Notes: generated by a model not told the origin, from the sequence alone. Counted from the first letter of the stretch, positions 9,701 through 21,843 are shown. The stretch: DNA of 64,000 bases from Desmodus rotundus (GCF_022682495.2 NC_071397.1:17556739-17620738), one strand, 5' to 3'. Program-made: numbers and translations.

Positions 9701-12700
9701 CAGGTGGGCACAGTGGAAAAAGCATGATCATCTCGTACAAATCTGCCACACCTTCTGAATACATATCAATCCTGAAAGACAAAAATGATCCAAGTGTTCA
9801 TTGTCGCCTGACTGACGAGTTACTCTTTAAACATGTAAACAATGGGGCATCAGGAGGTGAAAGGCAAACCACTTCCACTGGGTGCATTTTCTCCTGCCAC
9901 TCACTCACCTACCATTTTCACTTAATTTTAGCATTTCATATGAAGGTAGATATACACGTTGAAATTTTCATTGTACACATGACCAAATACAGGGCCAGAG
10001 AACAGCGGTGAGGTGTCCAGAGTCACAGGCAGAGAGAACCCGGTGGAATCACTGCGAGTAACCACTGAGACAGTACCTAGGGTTTGCCACGTCTGCTGCG
10101 GTTTGTTCTGGGCCCAGGCTCAGTGTGACTCTTAAGGCTAAAGACCTGCCAGCTGAGTAATCTCCAGAGAGTCCCTGGCAGAGCCACCTCCGTCATGTCC
10201 CTCTCCTTGTCTCATCCTGTCACATCACCCAGGCCCATGTACACTCCCAGTGGAAGCAGTTCTTCCCACTATTTCCCATAGAGCACCGGTCCACAGCCCT
10301 GCCCCGTACTGGTTCCGAGCTCCAGCCGAGTTTGCACAGCTCCGAACGCCACCTAAAATTGCCCCTGAACTGGTGCAATTGTTTCTATAATTCCAACCAG
10401 TGCATATTCCAGGAGACATGTTTTTATTGTTCCTTGCTGGGCTTCTTATAAGTGGTTTCTTAAAAAAATAAATAAATAAAAGCTTTATTGACATATAATT
10501 CCCATACCACAATGTCACTCTTTTTAAATGTACAATTTTGTAGTTTTTCATAAAGTCACAGATTTCTGTACCATCACCACACTCTACTTTCAGAATATTT
10601 TCATTCTCCCAAAAGAATTACTGGGTGTTGTTGTAACATTCCACATTTCTTTCTGTCCCCACCCCCAAGCCCTGGGAACAAAATTGCTTTCTGTTTCTAT
10701 GAATATAAATGTTCTAGACATTTCATCTCAGTGATATCACACAATATGAGCCTTTGGTGTCTGGTTTCTTTATGCAACATAATGTTTTCAAGGTTTATCC
10801 ATGTTCATTGCTTTTCATAGCCAAATAATACCACACTGACAGATACGCAAAACTTTAACTTTGTGCATTAATATCAGTTGATGGACATTTCTGTTGTTCC
10901 CACTAATTGAATACTGTGAATATTGCTGTTATGAATGTTTTTAATTTTTATTTACTGGTTTAGAGAGATAGAGAGGCAGGGAAGAGAGAGAGAGAGAGAC
11001 ATCCATCTCTTGTTTCACTTATTGATGCTTTCATTGGTTGGTTCTTGTATGTGCCCTGACAGGGGATCAAACCCACAACGCTGGCCTATCCGAATGATGC
11101 TCTAACCAACTGAGCTCTCTGGCCAGGGCTTGAGCAGATTTTTACAATTTTTAGTATAGATGTGCTTTTGACTCTCTTGAGTACATTCCTACTAGTGGAG
11201 GTGCTAACATATGGTAACTCTATGTTCAAATTTCTGAGTAACTGCCAACAGTTCCTTACAAGACTTTAGTTTCAATCATGCGGTCCCATCACTATGGGAA
11301 GGAGAATGGAGAACCTCCCCCCCACACCCCAGATGTGGTTGTATGAAATGAATCTGGCTGTTTCAGTTCTGTCTCCAACTGTGCAAGGTAACCCCGGCCT
11401 CTTGAGGACCAGCCTCTGTTCACCCTTGTCAAGGGGCCAGTCCACACAACTAGCTGATAGGTTAGGCTCCTGCTAATCATTCTAGTAATTTCTGGAACTT
11501 GAAAATTAGCTCCTTTGGAGCTCCCCTTCCCCAGCCTCATCATCCTAAAGGCCTGAGCGCCTGGAGTCCTGGCTGCCCCATCCTCCTGGCTTCATAGCTC
11601 ATCAGTGTTTGGAAACCTCTGTCACCCCTGTGCTCCACCGCGGACTGAGCCTTCTTCTGTGCTCCCACCTGCTTGGCTCCCAGTCAGGTGGGATCCCTCA
11701 TCCTCATGCTCCCTGCTGGACTGGACCTCAGTCTATGCCTCCAAGGCCCATGCTGCTGCTGGTCATGATCCCTGACACAGCCTGCTCATTCATGGAAGAA
11801 TCTAAACGGGTGCTATTGATTGTTGAGAGGGGAAAACAGAAACAGTACCGTACAGGGCTCTCTCCTTTATGTCTTTCCCATAGAGGTTGTGTTTGGTAGC
11901 AATGTAGTTGAGGATGGCTCTGGTCTGCACCAGCTTCATCCCATCGATTTCGACCATCGGCACTTGCTGGAACATCAGATACCCATCTTATGAAAGAAAA
12001 AAGAAAAAGTACAGTGAAATGCTTCATAGAGCACACACTGTTTTAGGATGAAAATATGTTTGTTGAAATGACTAAAGATATGAAAGGAAACAAAGATTAT
12101 TGCCTGGTGTTCAGACCTCCTTATGGACTGGCAGGCCCCCTCATCAGAGCACTTTAGACACTTCGTCTTACCGTTCCTTAACTTCAGCAAGTCTTCTGGA
12201 GCTTCCAAAAATGTCTCTTCAAACTGGAAAGCAGAAACAGTAAAGCAGTTCTTGTTATTTGTTCCACAGCATTACAGGACTTTCAACCTTGAATGACCTC
12301 TGTCCAGTACCTAACGTGGAGGAGGTAAGCTCTCTGAGTTTGGCAGGTACATGGAGGAGTGTGACCCTGGCCATTTGTGAATCTGGGTAAGAGCCATCAT
12401 GAATACAGCGTGGGTCGCAGCATGTAACTGCTCCTATTGGATTCATTTGGAGGTTCCACTCACCTCCACCCTGCTCTTCTGCCTGTCAATGATTAGGTTG
12501 TGATTTGGGAGGAGAGTGTTATTGGAGGGAAGGGGCTGGGAAGTTCTGCTAGTTCTGGGGTTTTAACATCTTGGGAAAGCCTTTGTCTCCACGTGAGACA
12601 GGACAGTGTGTGTGTCCCAGCACGGGGTACCCATGGGTCAATGACCATCTGAGATGCTGCCACCAGGGGCCGCAGTCCGCATTATGGGACCACAGTAAAG

Positions 12701-14629
12701 GTGAAACGGGTCCTCCTTGCTGTACAGCTTGAACTCTTTCTACTCAGAATTTCCCCTTTTGGAAAGTATGCACACACTAGGCTGGAATTCCCAATAAGGA
12801 TGAAAAAAAGGTTTCCAAATTAGTTTTTAAATTTTAGCCCCCCCCCAAAAATATCCCCGGGTTTCTGATATGACTGCCTGGATGTGAATATCACCTCTTT
12901 CATGTACTTGTTTCATTTACTTAAGCACATTACTGAATCTGTGTCTCATCTCCATCTATAAAATGTCTGTAGTTATGGTACCTGTGTTGTAGGTTTATGT
13001 GAAGATGAATCAACTAAGTTGCACAGGCCTTTGAACAATGCCAGCTGAAGCCTAAGTGCTTCATAAATATAAGTTGTCATTAGATGTTTAAAGATGGCTA
13101 CTATTTCATAATATCATCCATCCTTTCTCCTTTTAATTTAAAGAAATCTAACATTGGTGGAAATGCACTGTTCTTCATCTATAGTCCTAGTCCCACGTGC
13201 TCTCCAGTCAAGCTGGGACGCAGTAGAGGAAGCCTGGGATGCTCTTGGCCTCATTCCAGCCCACCCTCCTGTGCTGAACTCATCCTGCCCAGAGGCCCTG
13301 AACATAGCTGAACTCTGCACTACAGCAAAACTGTGGGGTTTCGGTTTATGGAGAGAAAACAAGCTGGATGGCACTACTTGTATTTGTGTACTTGTTTCTT
13401 CATGGAATTAAGAAAGGGCCAGACTGAAGTCCTATGCATTCATTCAGCAATCCAAAAAGCATAATCCAAGGCTTAGGGAAACCTGTGATTACGGAGGGTA
13501 GCACACGGAGGGAGCACACCAGAGCTCCCGCTGCACACCGCCACCTCACCTGAAACCCTCTCCTACTGCTCTAACATGAGAGACAAGGTCTCCTGAGTTC
13601 ATCCACAACTCCCTGCCCAGGAAAACCCTCAGAGACACTGGGTCTCTCTGATCTGGACTGAAGATTTTCTCACTGACACCTCTAGAGGGCAGAGGTGTCC
13701 TCCTAGATGCTCCCATCCCTCCTCTGAAGCACCCATTCACTTGCCTGCATCCTCACTGGAAGGTAAGCTTCCTGAGCGCAGGGGCCTTGTCTGTCTTGCT
13801 CACCCTGTATCCCCAGGACCTACCCCAGAGCCTGGAACTTAAGGGGGCCCAACAGATTTGTTGCTGAGTGTGTGTATTAAATCTTTAACAGGCAGTTTCT
13901 TACAGTCTGCTCCTCCCCATTTTTCTGGCTAATGCTTTAACTTCAATTACATTAATTTTCATTCATTTATCTTTTATTATGGAAATTTCTAGCATGCATA
14001 AAAAAGACAGAGAATGACCCCCTTGTACCCATCACCCAGTTTCAACAATTACCAACTCCAGCCAACCCCGTGTGGTGTCTCTGCCCACCTACTCTCCTCC
14101 CGTAGTAAAGCCCATTCTAGACATCATGTATTTCACATTTAAATACCTCCATCTGTATTTCTGACACATGAGAATTACTTTTAAAATAACCAAAGTACAT
14201 TATCGCACCTAACACCAACAACGATTCTTTCACCCAATGTTCAATGAACGTGCGTGGTTCTAACTCCGCAGGAAAGTTGCACGTGGTATTTTGTGGTGTG
14301 TTATATCCAAATCCAAATCAGGTCCTCATTGTGATTAGTTTCCTAAAGTTATTTTGACTGTTTATGTTCTTCGATGAGAAGAGATTTTAATATTAGACCA
14401 AATCTGTTCATCTCTTAATAACTAGCAGTTTTTCTTTTAATGCAAAACTCATGACAAGGTAAGAAAAGCTTTTAGCCTAGTCAGAAAGCAGTTCAGTAGT
14501 CAATTTCCAATCCAGCTTAAAATGGCAGAACTCAGAACTGACCTCGACTCCAGCTGCAGCCAGAAGCCACCGGATGGGCTCCATTCGACCTCGTGCATTG
14601 ATGTAGTGAAGCTTGGGCTTCCCCGCCAT
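6628..14629 (-). CDS. GSTA: Alpha-class glutathione S-transferase, copy 1 (six coding exons, intact)
   Basis: Coding exons on the minus strand are 14629-14543, 12223-12172, 11986-11854, 9771-9630, 7626-7495 and 6750-6628. They total 669 nt, giving 222 aa, the usual GSTA length, and every junction has GT/AG. The enzyme is a cytosolic homodimer that conjugates glutathione to electrophiles; some alpha forms also reduce peroxides or isomerise steroids. The N-terminal thioredoxin-like domain (about residues 1-80) has catalytic Tyr9, Arg15, Arg45, the Gln54-Val55-Pro56 turn and Gln67-Thr68, all of the glutathione site. The helical C-terminal domain (about 85-222) carries Arg131 and the [14 protein letters not shown] motif before helix 9. 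Substrate-pocket residues are Ile10, Ala12, Leu111, Leu208, Ile216 and Ile222. The start is the ATG in exon 2, the normal GSTA start, 20 nt after the acceptor. Non-coding exon 1 and the promoter were not identified. Which GSTA1/2/3 paralogue it matches cannot be decided by eye. Confidence 0.95.
7495..7626 (-). CDS. GSTA: GSTA copy 1, exon 6
   Basis: This 132-nt exon has acceptor TTACCAG and donor AAG|GTAATC. It encodes residues 139-182, starting [20 protein letters not shown]. The SKAD segment is the N-capping box found across GSTs. It is identical in every nucleotide to exon 6 of copy 2. Confidence 0.95.
9630..9771 (-). CDS. GSTA: GSTA copy 1, exon 5
   Basis: This 142-nt exon has acceptor TTTCAG and donor AAA|GTAGGT. 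It encodes residues 91-138, beginning [14 protein letters not shown] and ending NRYFPAFEK, with Arg131. It is identical in every nucleotide to exon 5 of copy 2. Confidence 0.95.
10462..10935 (-). repeat. Old L1M 3' end in intron 4 of GSTA copy 1
   Basis: AGCTTTATTGACATATAATT, then CCATCACCACACTCTA, and further on TTTATCCATGTTCATTGC, is the antisense of an L1M 3' UTR. A diverged counterpart lies at the same place in copy 2 (about 25885-26380), so the insertion predates the gene duplication. Confidence 0.65.
10940..11132 (-). mobile_element. Bat VES-type SINE, reverse orientation, intron 4 of GSTA copy 1
   Basis: On the minus strand it reads as the tRNA-like head (CCCTGGCCAGAGAGCTCAGT, A box; GGTTTGATCC, B box) followed by CTGACAGGGCACATAC and a C/T-rich tail; the GA-rich block at 10966-11000 is that tail. 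The site is not occupied in copy 2. Confidence 0.75.
11854..11986 (-). CDS. GSTA: GSTA copy 1, exon 4
   Basis: This 133-nt exon encodes residues 47-91, including the [18 protein letters not shown] glutathione-site segment. The acceptor is CATAAG and the donor CCT|GTACGG. It is identical in every nucleotide to exon 4 of copy 2. Confidence 0.95.
12172..12223 (-). CDS. GSTA: GSTA copy 1, exon 3
   Basis: The exon is 52 nt, the standard GSTA exon 3 size, with acceptor TTTCCAG and donor CG|GTAAGA. It encodes [17 protein letters not shown] plus one base of Asp47. It differs from copy 2 in one codon (Leu42 against Glu42). Confidence 0.93.
12910..13065 (+). repeat. MIR SINE fragment
   Basis: ACTGAATCTGTGTCTCATC, TATAAAATGTCTGTAGTTATG and GTTGTAGGTTTATGTGAAGAT follow the MIR core-to-tail order. 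It lies in a part of intron 2 with no counterpart in copy 2. Confidence 0.4.
13940..14200 (-). repeat. Old L1M fragment, intron 2 of GSTA copy 1
   Basis: TTTATTATGGAAATTTCTA and CCCATCACCCAGTTTCAAC are antisense L1M landmarks. The matching but diverged fragment in copy 2 is at about 30040-30310. Confidence 0.5.
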
Positions 14630-14649
14630 GATGCGGCCTCCTGTTTTCT
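14543..14649 (-). CDS. GSTA: GSTA copy 1, exon 2 (5' UTR end plus codons 1-29)
   Basis: The acceptor TTTAG precedes 20 nt of 5' UTR and the ATG at 14629. Codons 1-29 begin [15 protein letters not shown], with Tyr9 and Arg15. The donor GAG|GTCAGT lies at 14542. Five of the 87 coding nt differ from copy 2, giving Ile10 and Ala12 here against Phe10 and Gly12. Confidence 0.95.
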
Positions 14650-14659
14650 CTAAACGTGA

Positions 14660-15030
14660 GTGAATGAATGATTGAATGAATGAATGAATGGAACCACAAA
14701 AGCAAAAAGTCGCCTTATGATGTGTGGTGGAAGAGCACCAACAATGCTGAAGGAGCATCTGCCCTCTTTGTGGCAGAGTTGGAAGAGTCTCTGGAATGTC
14801 CCTTTTGGCCTAAATTCCCACCCATCGCTAGCCAACCCTGGAAACTTGCTACAAACCATTCTCATGTCTCTATTGGGTAAAATCTGATTGACTTGGCAGG
14901 CTAATGGGGGGAGTCTGTGGTAAGGGTGTCTGTGTGCATGTTAGGGGGAGGGGAAGGATTAGACAACTAATTTCTACTGAAAATCTAATGATTCTGACCC
15001 AGTGCTACTTGCTTGGGACACATCATATTT
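14660..15030. other. GSTA: Upstream flank of GSTA copy 1
   Basis: It begins with a short (ATGA)n run and resembles, at lower identity, the DNA upstream of copy 2 exon 2 (31018-31240). It is intron 1 of the gene. No exon 1, TATA box or confident antioxidant response element was found. Confidence 0.4.
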
Positions 15031-15034
15031 TTAA

Positions 15035-15155
15035 TCCTCGCAACAGCCCCGTGAACTAGTTGTTACTGTACCCACTATTCAGGTCATGACACCGAGGCAC
15101 AGAGGCTAAATGCCATGTCCATAGTCACACACCAGTTAAGGAGGGACATGGAAAT
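15035..15155 (-). repeat. MIR SINE fragment
   Basis: CCTCGCAACAGCCCCGTGAA, then ACACCGAGGCACAGAGG and GTCACACACCAGTTAAG, is the antisense of the MIR core. Confidence 0.6.
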
Positions 15156-15539
15156 CCACATCAAGCACTAAAAAGGGGCAGGGCTGGAAACCACCCAGGT
15201 GTAGGCCCTGGGAGCCTGTGAGGGGCCTGGAAACCAGAGGGCTTCACTGACGGGGGGTGGGAGAGGGAGCAGAGTCAGGCCTCAGCATCTTGGCGGCTAT
15301 GCTGCATTTGTTCAAAAGGTGAAATTAGGGCTGAGACTCACCTAACTGTAGCTCAAACGACCTTAATTTTTTCCAAAAACACAGGGTGCTGATTCCTTAC
15401 CTTTCCTGGAATTCTACATTCTACCTATACTTGGTACGTTTTATAATCTAGAGAAGTAAGTGATACTGCCTTACCTTTACACTCTACAGAGTGGAACTAA
15501 GATTTGTTCAATGTCTGCCAGACAATGGGCTTTCTCTCA

Positions 15540-15680
15540 CCTATTTATGTTCACTTAATCCTGCAAAAATCACCTGAGACGGATTCTGTTAGTACTTTGA
15601 TTTTACAGTTGGGGATACTGAGGTTTCCAGAGTAACTTACTGAAAGTAAGTGGTGGACCTGGAACTCAAACCCACTTCTA
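15540..15680 (-). repeat. MIR SINE fragment
   Basis: Antisense MIR: CACTTAATCCTGCAAAAATC, GATTTTACAGTTGGGGATAC, then AAGTGGTGGACCTGGAACTC. It is diverged but in consistent order. Confidence 0.6.
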
Positions 15681-16370
15681 TTAAAAACCAAAATCTTGGC
15701 TTTATTTTCTATCTTAGTGTTTTTTTTTTTTAAGATATGCATGACAGTTCTGAAGTGAATTGTGACATTCACCAATTTAAAAACTGAAATTAAAAACAGA
15801 ACATATCAGAGTGCATTATACACAGTCTAGGTAAGCACTGGTTCACAAGGTCTCAGTTTCGGTTACATTTGTTACATGTATCGGTGTGTGGTTGCATGCA
15901 TGTGCATTTGGTTATTATAATAACAGGAGGTGCTTTATTTGTGTCTGGTCAACAAACTGTGAAAGCCCTTGGTCTATCTCAGCCTGCAGAGCAAGTGGGC
16001 GTAGCCTGGAACCAGATGTTGAAACTCAGTGGCTCTGACAACGGACAGGACTGGTTCTGTCACTGTGTGAATGAAGGCAGCCAGAACTCATTAAAAGCAT
16101 GGATCTAAAGCCAGGAGTTAGAGAGGAACAATCTTTAGATAGGAGATTGCATTTTCTATCTAAATCCCAAAATCTGCTTAGAAAATATTAATTCTCCTGC
16201 GAAATTGTTGTGGTGGAGTTTGGGACAACAATATACTTCCCTTTACCCAAATGGATATAATCTCTGAAAACATGAGTGTGACTTGAATGTTAGGCATCAA
16301 AATGTTTTCAATGTCCACAATGTTAATGTGAGATTCAATAGCCTAAGCTTTAGAAAGGAAAGAGTCTTTG

Positions 16371-16597
16371 CCCTGACTGTTGTGGCTCAGTTGGTTGGAG
16401 CGTTGTACCGTACACCAAAAGATCACTGGTTCGATTCCAGCCTGAGCACATACCTAGGCTGTGGGTTCAGTCCCTTGGCAGGGCATGTACGAGAGGCAAC
16501 TGATTGATGTTGCTTTCCCTCTCTCTTGCCCTTCTTTCCCCTCTCTCTAAAATCAATAAGCATGTCCTTGAATGAGGATTTAAAAAAAGAAAAAAAT
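16371..16597 (+). mobile_element. Bat VES-type SINE
   Basis: The tRNA-like head is CCCTGACTGTTGTGGCTCAG with a GGTTCGATTCCAG B box, then GGGCATGTACGAGAGGCAAC, GATTGATGTTGC, a CTCTCT tail and an A-rich end. Near-duplicate flanks (AAAGAGTCTTTG at 16359-16370 and AAAGAATCTTTTG at 16598-16610) look like an aged target-site duplication. Confidence 0.8.
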
Positions 16598-16610
16598 AAA
16601 GAATCTTTTG

Positions 16611-16765
16611 TAGTACTATAAAGGACACACGGAAAAAACCAAGAGGGAGGGTGGAATCAAAGGAGGGAGGTGGGTATGGCTGGGGGTGGGGGAGTGGTGG
16701 GGAGAAAATGCAGACAACTGTAACTGAACAACAATAAAGCAATGTATACAAAAAAAGTGAAAAAA
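16611..16765 (+). repeat. Truncated bat-type L1 3' UTR
   Basis: A G-rich stretch is followed by GAAAATGCAGACAACTGTAA, CTGAACAACAATAAAG and an A-rich tail. This is the 3' end typical of recent bat L1s. It directly abuts the upstream VES SINE. Confidence 0.65.
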
Positions 16766-16769
16766 ATAA

Positions 16770-19700
16770 AATTAAAAAAATATTTTGGAAACATACTTAA
16801 TTAACCTGTTTCATAAGTGGAGACTTTGTGTATTATACTCTCTTATCATGGGAAATGGAGACGCTATGATTCAGCAGAATGAAAAGGGGAATAAAGCTTG
16901 CACTAGCTGTGAAATGTGTCTGTTATGGGCTAGAATTTACAGAGCTTAGTGACTCACATCCTGTCATTAAGTTCCCTTTCTCCATCGATTGAGGCTCAAG
17001 TTACAAAGGGAAATAATTTCTATCTTATGTAATATTTTATCATAAAGCTCCTCCTCAAAGGCAACTTTCTTCACCTCCCAAGTAGGAGTTCCCCAATGCC
17101 TTCATCAAGACTGGGCCAAAAGCTATCATGAAACTGTGGTCAACAAAAAATGAGGACCTGAGAGATGCAACAGTGTGCCAGAGGTGACACTCTTGTTCCT
17201 GATTCACAATGAGTCTCTAGCAAGTGTGTCTGCCTCGGCAACAACCCTAGGAAACAGTTTTTAATACCCTAGTTTAAAGATGAGGAAACAAGTTCAAAAG
17301 ATACAGCGCCTGTCCTATGCGCTTATGCTTTGCGAGCGTTGGGTTAGTTTGAGCTCATCTTCTGATTTCAGGTCTGGGGCCTTTTCACTCCACCATGGGA
17401 CATGTCAGCAGGCTCTGTGCTTCTCTCTGAGGCCCCTGTTCATTGCCCCACTCAGAATCAATTAGCTGACTAATGGTTAAAAGGGAGGGAGAGAGAGACA
17501 TTGAATTCACGAGTTCCTTTCTGTTAGCTGATTTTTAGTGGCTTGACAAGAAGAAATATTAGGGAGTGCTTGCCTTGCTTTACATTGACACCCTAAAAGC
17601 CTGTGAGTAAATTGAGAACTAGCATAACTATATTTTACCTCCCCAATGAAGTAGATTTATATTCCTTGAGAGGAATATATCCTATGATAATTCCATCATG
17701 GACTTAAGGAGTTAAGTCTCTGGGGGCGGTCCTCATCACGGTGTTTCTTCGCAGAAAGATGAGGGACTTAGAGACAAAGCCCAACTCCTTTCCTTATGAG
17801 GTTCATAAACTTGGCCAGATTGTTTAATATTTGCACCCCAATTTTCTCTTCTAAAAATGGAGATAAGTATATGTAATTTGAGGGATTTTGAGACAGTTAA
17901 ACGTGATGATCTACATAAAAGTCATCATAGGAATCCGCAAATGCAAGTCCCCTCCTGTTCCTAGTTTCTGGGAGTCAGGTAAGGCTCTGAACACGTTGGG
18001 TAGCACATGCGTCTTCTTTCTTCTGTCTGTCAGTCCATCCACCTGTCTGTCATCTATCTATTATCTATCTATCTATTCATCTATCCATCCATCTATCTCT
18101 TGACTCAAAGCTCCAGCACAAATAAGATTTTATCCACCTTTAATCATTCTGCATGTTAACTAGCTTTTAATCATCAACCATGTTGTCCTAACAGACACAT
18201 TTTTTGGCAATTTAGCTGGAAATACCATGTAGCTGATTGCACTTGGCTATGTGATTTTTAGATCTATGTGATTTTCCCAGGATAAAGTCGTTTTGAAAAG
18301 ACACTAATTCTCTGTCCACTCATACCTGCCATTGCACCAGACTGTAAATAGCCCCGGAATGGAACTTTACCCCACTCTGTGTTCTTCCTAAGTGCAGAGT
18401 AAAATGCAGGGCAACTCTGCCCACAGAACTGGGGGAGGGACGATTTCTTGCAAAAGTTGTAAACAAATAATTATTGTCGATATCTGAAAGCTGTAAAATT
18501 TAAAAATATGAGGAAGTATATGTTAACACTATTGTCAAGTATAGCCCTTAAAACCAATGAAATGCACATTTCTATAACAAATATTTTTAACAAACAAACA
18601 GACAGACAGACAGACAAAAAGCCCATGGACGGGACAGCTCCCCACTACGACGAACTACCCAGCCCAACACACCAACAGCACCGTGGTGAGAGACCCACTC
18701 CGGCTGCCTGCTGGACTCGCCATGGGCCCCAGAGAGACAGCGGGACTGCTCAGTTAGCTGAGCACAGCTGAGAAGGAACACAGTCTAGTTCCCCTGACAC
18801 TTAGAGTAATTTCATCCTATTATAATAAATTTCGATTTTGAATTTTCACAGCCTCTATCTACAGGATTACAGTATTACCATTCACAGCTGTGTGTGTTGA
18901 CTTCTTCCATAGAGAAAGTAACTTTAGTATGAACACCTACACTCTCTCTTGCACTGGTCATATTCTCAGGTTACCTAAAATGATAATAATATTTCCCCCC
19001 ACATTAATTTTCCTCACATCACAATGCTCATGCCCTCGTTTGCTAAATTCTTCACTTTCACTTTTTCATACAGACGTATCCAACAGCAACTCGTGAACTG
19101 TCTGTCCCTAAGCACACCGAAGATGTACCATGTGAGTAGAAAACAAATATTTGCTGTGCTAAGGACATATTTTGAAACATTTCTCTTTTTTTGGTGACTA
19201 AGATGTGAGGATGGGAGGCATTGTATGAAGGTTTAAAAATCAGTACTGACCTTGTCAAAGACCGTCTCCCACTTGCTCAGCAACTCAGTGCCAAGTCCTC
19301 CTGTGTTTAACAGCTGTCTTTGTAACCGAACGACGCCTCCTCTCTGAAAAGGTAACTTCCACATAGGGAAAATCCGTCCCCCCCCCCACCCGCCCCACGC
19401 CCCGCGGTGTTCGGGGTTGATGGGTCCCATGCCAAATTAGAAAAAAAAATGCCAAGTCATCCTTCCTCGTCTCATGAAATGACTGATTAACAGGTTCCTC
19501 ATCAAGGTCAGCAAATAAAAGATTAAGCAAAGCATTTCATATTGTTGGACTCTCTGCCAGGGAGTCGGGCGCAGCTTTAGGAAGAAGCTTGCGGTGAGGT
19601 TTTCTTGAATTGGATTCAAGGACGACAGTGGATAATAAACCTCCACTGAGAGCTGATGTCAGTAAAGGGCAAGCCGATTGTGGAATACTTTTTATATTGG

Positions 19701-20215
19701 GTTGCAGATAAAATACAGGACACCCAAGTAAATGGGACTTTCAGACATGGGACGTACTTATACTAAAAATTATTTATTGTGCATCTGAAATTCACAGTTA
19801 ACTGGGCATCCTGTGTTTTCTCTGCTAAGTCTGGCAACCCAATCAGTATGCATTTTCCTCTATGCCACACTCAAGCCAGCCTTGCTATCCTCTGGGCCTT
19901 TGCATATGCGGTTTGTTCTGTTTGGAATACCCTGTTTCGAGATCTGACTGTGTTTTTTACATTTTATGTGTAGTGTCCGTTTTCCCCACAGTCTGTGAAG
20001 TCCCGGGGGCAGGTTTTCATCTTGTTTTCAGTCTCATCCCCAGTGTCTGGCACAGAGCCTGGCACATAATCAGAACTCAATAAATAATGAATAGTTTTAA
20101 AAAATACTTAAATGGAAAATTTCCAGCTAATACAAACAAACATAGAGAGGGTAGTAGAAAGTAGAGAAAGGCCAATATCCCCACCCCCCTGCTTCAGCAA
20201 TCGCCAGCAATCTCC
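16770..20215. other. Intergenic stretch between GSTA copies
   Basis: No exon is supported here. It holds MIR-like pieces (about 17225-17290 and 17825-17940), a TATC-type tetranucleotide tract (18050-18105), an ACAG tract (18594-18617), a C-rich run (19377-19405) and an L2-like piece (19790-19960). The block 18620-18780 after the ACAG tract is of unknown origin. Confidence 0.4.
18594..18617. repeat. (ACAG)n microsatellite
   Basis: About six units of CAAA/CAGA-type tetranucleotide: ACAAACAAACAGACAGACAG and onward. It is short. Confidence 0.7.
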
Positions 20216-20219
20216 TTTT

Positions 20220-20535
20220 ATCTCGACGCTGTGGGGGTGACATGGTGGCCTCCTGCAAAGACAGATCCCCGTCCAAGTGCCTGGAACCTATAAATGTGAC
20301 CGTACTTCGAGAAAGGGCCTTTGCAGATATAATTACATAAAGGAACTTGGACTCCTGGTGTGAAATCCTTCCTGCACGAACTCAAGAACCCACACACTAC
20401 AGGCCAGCTTAAGGCAGACCTCCTTCTGGGCTGGTCCCTGTCTAGCAACATTATTACCATTTGTGATGGAGCACTGGGGATGGCGCAGGGCCCTGCCCTC
20501 ACACCACGGCCTCACAGGACAGTGGGGGAGGCACA
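20220..20535. repeat. Probable old mammal-wide repeat fragment
   Basis: The phrase CCTGGAACCTATAAATGTGA, followed by GGCCTTTGCAGATATAATTA, resembles ancient MaLR/MER LTR sequence. The rest cannot be assigned. Confidence 0.3.
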
Positions 20536-21720
20536 GTGGCATTCAACTTTATTAATGGTTTACAGGGCTCCAGGGGAGGCACAGAGGAGAGCTCAACCCT
20601 CCTTGGGAAGCAACTGAGGTAGGGAGCTCAGCACAGGCAGGTGGGAAGGAGGTGTGACGAGCAATGTGAGGAGGCGCCCCGGCAGGAAAGGCAGTCGCTG
20701 AAGGGGTTAAAGAAGGTGGTGATACTCAAATGTGCATTTTAGGGAAACCATTCTGGTTGCAAGCAGGCAGCAGACCAGATGGAAGTGACACTACGGCCAG
20801 GGAGCCCTGGGTGTCTGTCAGCTCCCCACCCCACACCGTGGGGAAGCTCCCTCTAGGGAACAAGAAATCAGTAGGCCAAAGTCCAGATTTTCTGGGAGGG
20901 TGTTAATTATTAGCCCCAAATGTGGCTAAAGCTAGAAATCACTCCTAATCCAGCCACTCTGCCCAGTGACAGGCCAGAGAAACATGATTTGATAGATAAT
21001 CATTTACATATACTTTATACATATAACCTGTATCTTGCAAGTCCAGTTCTGAGCAACATCGAGTAAACGGAGGGGAAGCTTAGCCAGGGCCCCACCAGGC
21101 GTTAAGCAGCAGAGCGAGGAGGTGCCAGGTCCGTCATGGACGAAAAGGGACAAGTCACCAGAGAGCACAGCTTGGGCGTGTTTTACTCTTTATTGCTTCC
21201 CCGCCTCCTGGAACACCAAAGAGTCCAGAGTAGGCATGGGCTGTTGTACTGCACAGGAGAAAAACAACAAAACAACAAAAACCGTTTTTATTATCAGAGG
21301 AAAAGGGCTCCTGAAGAAAAGAATTTCTCTGTGCCATTACCCTGAAAGTTAGCAATTTCCTGTTAATGCCTGAGAGCATAAGATATAAATATTTACACTT
21401 GACTCTTTGATAGGCTCTGGGACAGATGTTATGTGACAATTTCTGGAAAAGATGATACGGGCCTCATAATTTGTTTCCCTTTTTTATTTAATTTTTAATT
21501 TTGAGAGGGACACAACAGAAGATTAAAAATCTGATTTCATATTGGAAAAAATGAACAAGAATGAAGTGTAACTAAATCTGCTCATAGGCACTTATTATTT
21601 AATTACTTGGGAAAAGCTTATTATTCTCACAACAGCCGAGATTTAAATTTCGGTAGAGCACTTCACTGCTGAAAATTTCAGATCGGTCCTGCGCATGCTG
21701 GGCGTCCGTGCCAGCTTTAT

Positions 21721-21843
21721 TTAAAACTTGAAAATCCTCCTGGCTTCTTCTAACACTTTGTCATCTAGGGGAGGCTTCCTCTGACTGCCAGGCTGCAGAA
21801 ACTTCTTCACTGTAGGGAGGTTGCTAATCCTGGTTTTCAGGGC
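21721..21843 (-). CDS. GSTA: GSTA copy 2, exon 7 coding part
   Basis: The acceptor is GCACTGCAG. The exon encodes residues 183-222 and a TAA stop, and ends [12 protein letters not shown]. Ala216 and Phe222 are the common mammalian GSTA residues. The poly(A) signal position seen in human GSTA reads CAGTGAAGTGC here too; a downstream AATAAA lies at 21483-21488. Confidence 0.95.
   Translation of the reverse strand, partial: ALKTRISNLPTVKKFLQPGSQRKPPLDDKVLEEARRIFKF

Noticed and set aside
9504..9758. Plus-strand open frame of about 84 codons, repeated at 24675-24929.
   Set aside because: It is the complement of GSTA exon 5 and its flanks, which are near-identical in the two copies.
11088..11132. 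tRNA-like A and B boxes considered as tRNA genes (also at 16378-16440, 30340-30385 and 35228-35300).
   Set aside because: They lack a full cloverleaf and continue into the VES SINE body and A-rich tail. They are SINE heads, not tRNA genes.
11609..11899. Plus-strand open frame of 96 codons, repeated at 27265-27555.
   Set aside because: It lies across the 3' part of GSTA exon 4 on the opposite strand and intron 4. It is explained by the duplicated gene.
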